64,000 nt of DNA from Epiperipatus broadwayi (taxonomy: Eukaryota; Onychophora; Udeonychophora; Euonychophora; Peripatidae): contig JAQFVV010012530.1 in assembly GCA_028023455.1 (NCBI GenBank), positions 1,800,001 through 1,864,000 on the forward strand, given 5' to 3'. The translations under genes and the position numbers were made by a program. Of the stretch, positions 57,665 through 64,000 are shown piece after piece. The first letter of the stretch is position 1. Each line of letters begins with the position of its first letter. Under the pieces are notes generated by a model. The model saw only the letters and a program-made list of their open reading frames with translations, was not told the origin of the DNA and ran no database searches.

Positions 57665-59505
57665 ATATATATATATATGTGTGTGTGTGTGTAAACTCTT
57701 TAGGAGGTGTTTTTATCATTAAATATGATTACATAATTTTTTATTATTATAATTTTATGACAATGTAAATATGTTCAGAAATTATTAAGCCACACATCTG
57801 TTTGCTGGCTATGTTTTAAATAAATCTATTGGAATATGTATGTCAACCATAACGTAATAGCTTGAATTTTGTACATTAATCAAAATCAGAAGGCTTATAT
57901 GTGTATAGATATAATCTAGAGATCTTGATGTCATTTTTTTTTATTATTGTCAATAAACTTGTATTCCATTGTTAAAATTATTCCAGTGATTTAATTCTAA
58001 ATGGTTTTTAGATTATTATATTTTGCATTATCTCTTGTTAACAATAACAGTTATAGAGCTTGTGTTCTCTTTGCTAGATTCATGCATAATGGTCAATTAT
58101 ATGAAAGGGGAATATATTAGTGTATGGACATCCAGTTCAGAAAAATCCTGGGCTGGTGCAAAAAATATATTCTTTAAAATTCATGCACTACATTTTATTT
58201 TAGTTTAATCTCCACTAGAAATTAAGTTTATAATTGGCCAGTACATTAATGGTACTAAGTGGCCAGAGCATTGATGTTTTAATATCATAGCATTATTGAT
58301 TTTATTATTATATATTTAGATGGATTAGCACTTAAGTTTGGGTATACAAATTAATGTTTAAATAATTGCAACAAGCTGGCAATTGCTAAATAGTTAGTCT
58401 GGTCTACAGTAGACCCATTTCAAATCCAGTCATAAGATTGACTGTTGATTTATTTTTATTGTTAATCATTCATCATAATGAATGAGAATGACTTATACTT
58501 ATAATGCTGGTGAACTTAGTTATGCTTATACTTAAGATAGTTAGCTGTGCTGATCTCTTAGAGTGATCTCTCATTCTCATGTATTTATATTTAATATTTT
58601 AAATTTTGTTTATTTTGGGAAGTGATGATTTTTTTCTCACTCCACTTTTACCCTGTTACTTCCCCATCCCATATATATTGATTCGTAGTCATCATTTCAT
58701 AATCATTTTCTTTATATTATTTATATATTAAATTTCATTGTTTAAAATATTTGTTTATTTGGTAATGAATGCCTTCACCCCAACATCACCCATTACCATC
58801 CCATTATAATATATACATATATATGAAAATAAAGTCTTTTTTGGGTTTTGGGTATTATTTTGTTTAAATTCTATCATATAACCATGAAAATATTAAATAC
58901 CATATTTATGTATTAAATAATTTCATTGTTTAATTATGATGTAAATAAAGAAAAACTAAAAATGTTGTTTGCAATGCTGTTGCTAATTAATCATTAATTG
59001 CTATTGATAACCCTAAGCTAAATTATTTTTGCTCTAGTGCCAAACAAAATCATTTTGTTTTGAGTTTAACCAGAAATAAAAAGAGATCTCATTTGCATTT
59101 CTAATTACTTGTTGTATGGATTTTAACTCAAACATTATTTTTATAAGGCCTTAGAAGAAACTCTCATCTGTTGATATCCTGTAAATAATTTATCTCCCCC
59201 AGAAAGCTGTAAATGTTAGATTATATAATTCAGCACGTGAGTGCATGTTTGTGCATACATTAAAAAATAACAGTGAAAATAGTTCTTCTAAAGATACATT
59301 GTGTATTTAAAAGATTGGGAAATTATATTTGCTTAGATTTAAAATTATAGATTTTACATTTATTTAGAAGCAAGTAAATAGAGAGAAAAGCGTTTTTTTT
59401 AAAAATATTTTTAAAATGTACTTTTGGTAAATCCTCTTAGATTAATTAATTAAAAAAGAATAGGCAAATGCACTGAGTAAGGAATTTGAATAACTGCGAG
59501 TGGCG
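57665..59505. other. AT-rich interval, nothing recognised
   Basis: Begins with an (AT)n/(GT)n tract. A 61-codon open frame at 58023-58208 has no recognisable domain and is not called. Otherwise no gene is seen. Confidence 0.4.
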
Positions 59506-60157
59506 TCAAAGTTGTGAGTGGAGGGAAATTTGACAATGGTAAGAGAAAATGTAACAATTTACTCTAGATAAATACTCTTCATGTAATAGAGATATACATG
59601 AGAGACAGTGACCTGGGCCAACTAATGAGTGCTGGCTCAGCTCAAAATGCATCTTGGGGGTCATTTGTCTTTTATTATATCTTTATTTATATGAATTTAA
59701 AAAGAATGAGGAAGTATGGAGGTGTTTATTATATCTATAAAGATATTACCCATGGGCAAGAGAAAGGTAAATAACTCTCTGTGTGTGTAAATTAAAAGAA
59801 AATCAGATATATTAATCTTTAACTGAGGTTTAAAGTTTATATCTGTGATAGAGATAATCTCTAGTTTCGACAATGATTAATAATAATCATTATTGTACTT
59901 ATTTGAAATGGATGGAATCAAAGTTGTGAGTGGAGGGAAGTTTGACAATGGTAAATGAAAATGTAACAATTTACTCTAGATAAATACTATTCATGTAATA
60001 GAGATATACAGGAGATAGTGACCTGGGCCAATTGATGAGTGCTGGTTCAGCACGAAATGCATTATGGGGATCATTTATCTTTTATTGTATCTTTATTTAT
60101 ATGAATTTAAAAAGAATGGTGAAGTATGGAGGTGTTTATTATAGCTATAAAAATATT
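59506..60157 (+). repeat. Tandem duplication of ~240 bp units with parallel open frames
   Basis: Units 59506-59748 and 59918-60157 are about 90% alike, offset by 412 bases, and separated by unrelated sequence. Both contain an ATG-started frame in the same place: 59625-59774 (MSAGSAQNASWGSFVFYYIF) and 60035-60235 (MSAGSARNALWGSFIFYCIF). Both continue with IYMNLKRM and KYGGVYY. Most base differences between them change the amino acid, so there is no sign of protein conservation. It is more likely a duplicated repeat than a pair of exons. Confidence 0.65.
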
Positions 60158-60404
60158 TATAAGAAAACAGATGTATTTTCAAAACCTCAAACGTACAGAA
60201 AGAGCTCAAACAAAAAAATTAGTCAGTTGGATTGAATTTGATTCAGGGCTAATTAAAATTTCATAGAAAGAATTACAAAATTGCTGAGTTAATAGCACGT
60301 GTTTCAATTGTCATTAAGGGATAGTTCATCTTATAGTAAGTGGATCAGGAAGTGAATAAGCAGATTAAATTGTTGATTATACTATAATAATATCATCATT
60401 ATCT

Positions 60405-61425
60405 TTTATCGTTATCGATTCATTACAGAATGAAGATCCTCCAAGTTTAATACAGTTTCTTCAATCATAAACTGTTTTTTCCACACAATTTCAAAAAAAG
60501 TTATTGTATTCTTCTATTTCACATGTAGTCACTTTTTAAGTCTTTTACAATCCCTTGGGATGCAATTTAAAACTTCAACTATCCATCTGTGGTCATCTCT
60601 TCTAGCAATATGTCTAACTCAGGTCCATTTCATATATTTCTTGCAATGATATATCAGTGGGGATTATTTGTTCTCTCATTTAAGTATTTTGCTTTTGATC
60701 TCTTCTTGTTGAATCTAATATAATCTCTCCATACTTTGATCAGTAGCTTGATGTCTTTGAATTATTCTTTTGGTAAGGGTTCAAGTTTTAGATTTATTAG
60801 TACAAACTGGTAAAACATATATATATATATTAAACATATAGGCATATTTCTTTTTAATATTAAGAAATTTTTATCACAATACCTTATTCAAGTTTAATTC
60901 TATAATTAATATTATCCATGTTTCGTTTATCATTTTTTCATCTATGTTAATAATCTAACCAAAATATTTGCAATTGTTAACTTTTTTTCAAATCCATGTT
61001 TAGCAATGTTTACTTTTTTTAGCATTTATCTTTAGTTCCACTTTTTGATTTGTATTTAATAATTTTTGTAATATTTCTTGAAGTTTTGAAACATTATTTG
61101 CAAAAACAAACACATCATATGCAAAATTTAGATGGCTTAAATAATCTCAATTTACTTTCTGTTACATTTTGAAGATTATTCTTCGTACTTACTGGTCCAA
61201 AGTTTTATTCACATGGAAATATTTATAGGATCAAATTTTCATATTTATTATTTCTTTTTGTAATTTCTCTTAATATTTGAATATAATCTATTATGCTAAA
61301 ATCATTTTTAAATCAAGCTTGCCCTTTGATTGGTTAGAATTCAAAGTTTGCTACAGACAAGAGTTGTAATTATCTTAGTAAAGATTTTATATGGAACTGA
61401 TTGAAAAACAACTAAACATCACATG
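60405..61425 (-). pseudogene. RTE-clade LINE fragment
   Basis: Reading right to left with many stops: YKIFTKIIT-like RT N-terminus (~61400), a DYLSHLNFAYDVFVFANNVS stretch in which the catalytic box is altered (~61130-61060), LKINAKKSK, and at ~60600-60540 RWIVEVLNCIPRDCKRLK. The last matches WTIEILNWIPKDCKRLRK of the copy at 2101-3250. The 3' end near 60410 has gat/atc triplets as in other RTE ends. An (AT)n run at 60816-60830 interrupts it. Confidence 0.75.
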
Positions 61426-61442
61426 ATCACCATTCTTTATTC

Positions 61443-62275
61443 TTACACAGGCTGTTTAACTCAGAGGCAAAACTCTCCATACAGCAGTGGCAATCAGTAC
61501 AAGCCAGAGTAGTCAATGGATGCGGATTGTGCATAAAATCCCTATATAGTGCTTTTTCATCCAATATCCCAGACTAGTTTATAGCATATGGCTTTCATCA
61601 GTGAGGAGCTTGAACCTGAGAGTACTACACCTAGATCTTAGGATACAATGTAACCCCCCAACAGTCATATTTTACCTTATTAGCTAACTATAAAACTTTA
61701 AGTCCAAAATGAAAACATAATAATGTTTTCAATTCATGTATAGTTGTATAAATCTGAACTCAGTTAAGCATTCATACTCTTTTGCCTCTGTGTTAAACAG
61801 CTTATGTAAGTATAAAATGTTTACCATGTGATGTTTAGTGGTTTAATACCAATCCTGCTTAATAGGATTATGGTGTCTGTAGTTATTAAAGAGCCAAAGA
61901 CACCAAAAAGTATGTATGCTGAACTGAGTTCTGATCTATATAACTATACAAGCTAAGGAGCTTGAATTGAAAACATTATTATGTTTTCATTTTGGACTCA
62001 GTGCTATATCATTAGCTAAAAAGGTAAAAGGTGGCTGCTGGAGGATTGCATTAGATTCTAAGATTTAGACACATGGCTCTCAGATCCAAAGCTCCTCACT
62101 GATAAAATCCACAAGCTAGAAACTAGCGGGGGATATTGGATGAGTAGACACTAGATAGGGATTTTATGCACAAACCTTCCTGCAGCTATTGATTACTCTG
62201 GTTTGCACTGAATAGTGCTACTCTATGGAGAGTTCTGCCTCTTTGCTAAACTGATACAAGACTGATAGATTTGTA
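61443..62275. mobile_element. Pair of MITE-like elements in inverted orientation
   Basis: Left unit 61448-61802 has terminal inverted repeats: gctgtttaactcagaggcaa at the left is complemented by ttttgcctctgtgttaaaca at the right, ~22 bases with one mismatch. A second diverged copy (about 61905-62265) faces it: aactctccata, cataaaatccctat, catccaatatccc and cagtgaggagctt of the left unit all recur in complement on the right. The whole forms an imperfect palindrome with arms of about 340 bases. No coding content, so non-autonomous DNA-transposon derivatives are likely. Target duplications were not established. Confidence 0.7.
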
Positions 62276-62306
62276 ATTTCTCATATCTTCTTTATCATCT
62301 TACTTA

Positions 62307-62511
62307 ATGTTATGTATACATATTGCGTTGTAAGTAAGAAATTTATAATATGTTAATAGTGTATATACATATATCAGCAAGTTATAGAAAGTTTAAATTC
62401 TTTAGAAAAAAAAAAAAAAGATAAGTTCCAGTTTTATCCCCCCCCCCCGCGCTCGGAGTGAATAACTTATTATAAATTCTTTATTTACAATGCAATATGT
62501 ATACATAACAC
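62307..62511. repeat. Inverted repeat flanking poly-A and poly-C runs
   Basis: Arm 62307-62350 (atgttatgtatacatattgc...) and arm 62468-62511 are complementary over 44 bases with about four mismatches. The 117-base spacer holds an A run at about 62406-62419 and a run of 11 C at 62438-62448 followed by gcgctcgg, unusual here for its G+C content. Confidence 0.85.
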
Positions 62512-62849
62512 TAAATATCAATATTATTAATACATTCTTCTAATCATTTACTATAATAATTAATTTTCTTCTATTACCAATTGTAAAAATATTAAAACCA
62601 ACGCACTTGTTGATTCTTAACAAGATAATTAAAAAATACTACTACTTACATTCAAAATAATATCAAGCTTGCTTTTGACACTAAAATGTCCTTATCAAGA
62701 CAACTATGCTAAAGAACTTAAAAAAATATTTAAGAAAACTAGTGCGAAGACCAAAAGCAGCTAATCAGAAAACTAATCTGTTTTGCATTAATTACATATT
62801 GTGATTTGTGTTTTTGTTACTTAGATATTTTGTATAGTTTTACCAATAC

Positions 62850-63170
62850 TTGTTTTCCTTTTTCTTCTGCTTCGTTTAGGATAATACTCAAAGAATCTAA
62901 GAATACAGGTTCGATTCCCATGCTAGTAATATCACTGGGCAGGCCAGCAGCATCTGAAGATGAGGGGAGAATAATATCTCTGGAAACATTGTACATATAC
63001 TAACCTGTTTGGTGTGCTATTACTGACAACTGAATGTATTTAGAATATTTAAATAAAATTACATTTTTCTAAAGACATTTAATACTCATATTAGATTATG
63101 GAAATAGTCCAACATATAAATACAACTAAAACACCATCATCACAAACTTTCAGGAAAACAGTAATTCCGT
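62850..63170 (+). repeat. tRNA-derived SINE, second copy, with long 3' tail
   Basis: The B box ggttcgattccc lies near 62908; the A box is degenerate. The body has atcactgggcaggccagcag, ctgaagatgagg and catatactaacctgtttgg, as in the copy at 4285. The tail runs attactgacaactgaatg, taaagacatttaatactc, gaaatagtcc, caccatcatcacaaac. That tail is what is inverted and duplicated in the palindrome at 12770-13254. A frame over part of it (62806-63003) is not a gene. Confidence 0.7.
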
Positions 63171-63482
63171 CACTTTCATACAATTAATTGCATATTTCAC
63201 TTCTTCATTTAAAATGCTTGACAATTTAAGTAATTTTTTTTCTTGTTCTTTATTATTACATAATTTTTTATAGAACACTTTCACACATTTTATGATGTTA
63301 TTTTCTTTTTAATATATATGTTCTCTGCGCACAGATAATGACGCTATTCAATGTACGTAAAATTATCAAAAGTTACCGCCAAGCGCTTTCGGGACAGTTT
63401 ATAGTCCCATAATCATGGCGACTTGTATTTGGTTAAGACCTGTAATATTAATGCATATTTTATGCAAATTCATATGCGGATA
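63171..63482 (-). other. Probable 3' UTR of the Penelope-like element
   Basis: After the stop at 63483, minus-strand gcatatgaatttgcataaaa resembles sequence just after the other Penelope fragment (agcatatttgcataaattt at about 14395-14376), suggesting shared 3' UTR. Further left nothing is recognised. Confidence 0.4.
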
Positions 63483-64000
63483 TTACTTAGACCATTTTCG
63501 AGACAGAGAAAAGCAGGCCTCTCTTTTATTAATTGCTGTTGGATCACTTAAAAGGTAGTAAGCTTCCCTGACTTTGCGTTTAATATCGTTTATTTCAGAC
63601 TGGCTGTGGTGGGTAGAAAAGCATGGTCAGTGGCTCTCTCATGCTCAACAAAAACCGAATTACCTCCAAGCTTTGTTTTAGTTCTGTTATAAAGGTATCT
63701 ATGTTGAGCTACTCTGGTGGCAATGTTAGTTTTAGTTTCTCCATAATATGTTGCCATGCAATTTCTTTGGGGGAAGGTGATTTTGTATACAACTTGAAGG
63801 GTGAGTTCAGGTTTGATCCTGTCTTTGGTGTTATTGATCAGTCTATTGATGTTAGGAGGTGAACGGAAAGCAACTTCAAAGTCACTTGATAGTTTATTAA
63901 TAAGGCTTTTGGCTGTTGAGTGGATGTATGGGATTAGGATTCTTGGTTTGCTTTCTTTTTTGTAATTATGGTTTATTTTATAAAAGAATTTAACCTTTCT
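63483..64000 (-). pseudogene. Penelope-like element, RT C-terminus and GIY-YIG endonuclease (partial, runs off window)
   Basis: Minus frame from the window edge: PRILIPYIHSTAKSLINKLS (RT thumb-linker), FRSPPNINRLINNTKDRIKP, ITFPQRNCMATYYGETKTNI (GIY-YIG core, YYGET for the usual YIGET), ATRVAQHRYLYNRTK, then INDIKRKVREAYYLLSDPTA and CFSLSRKWSK with a stop at 63483-63485. A frame interruption (stop plus shift) near 63600 separates the GIY-YIG core from the terminal block. The RT catalytic domain would lie to the right, outside the window. It belongs to the same family as the fragment at 14392-14710. Confidence 0.88.

Noticed and set aside
63623-63862. Plus-strand 79-codon frame
   Set aside because: Antisense of the Penelope GIY-YIG region.

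Overview
The window looks like non-coding DNA from an invertebrate animal nuclear genome. It is roughly three-quarters A+T by eye, has no dense bacterial-style gene layout, and is full of (AT)n microsatellites, tRNA-derived SINEs, RTE-type LINE debris, Penelope-like fragments and Ty3/Gypsy-type LTR retrotransposons. I cannot name the species. No complete host gene is visible. Two short minus-strand open stretches preceded by good splice acceptors (50091-50268 and 30715-30986) are the only candidate host exons.

Layout. 1-6.3 kb: a decayed CR1/Jockey-like LINE (-), a trinucleotide repeat, the 3' part of an RTE LINE (+), and a tRNA-derived SINE. 6310-20580: LTR-3, a minus-strand LTR element. Its ~2.6 kb LTRs, Lys-type primer site and polypurine tract are recognisable, but its 4.2 kb interior has no pol. 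The interior instead encodes a coiled-coil protein followed by lysine-rich ~30-residue repeats, interrupted by a Penelope GIY-YIG fragment. The left LTR carries two later insertions that the right LTR lacks: a 4.27 kb solo-LTR-like block and a 485 bp near-perfect palindrome with a 17 bp target duplication. 20.6-30 kb: LINE remnants, a tandem array of tRNA-like SINE units inside an RTE reverse transcriptase, inverted repeats, and another RTE fragment. 30224-30365: a SINE with an exact 13 bp target duplication. 33306-48941: LTR-1, a plus-strand Ty3/Gypsy element with 2.7 kb LTRs and a decayed gag-pol, with a probable 4.5 kb nested insertion. 49.0-49.3 kb: a long hairpin beside a large (AT)n tract. 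51369-57664: LTR-2, a minus-strand Ty3/Gypsy element with ~1.18 kb LTRs, a decayed pol, and a gag reduced to a short coiled coil. 57.7-64 kb: a tandem duplication, an RTE fragment (-), a MITE-like inverted pair, a second copy of the SINE family, and the C-terminal end of a Penelope-like element (-) running off the window.

How it fits together. The region is a nest of retroelements. All three recognisable LTR elements, and both solo-LTR-like blocks, sit in (AT)n tracts, which suggests a shared integration preference. The three primer sites all resemble the 3' end of a tRNA-Lys. LTR-3 has intact-looking cis signals and a protein-coding interior but no polymerase, so it most likely depends on enzymes supplied by an autonomous relative. 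The LINE, SINE and Penelope pieces are dead fragments. Coordinates of repeat edges come from reading and aligning by eye.
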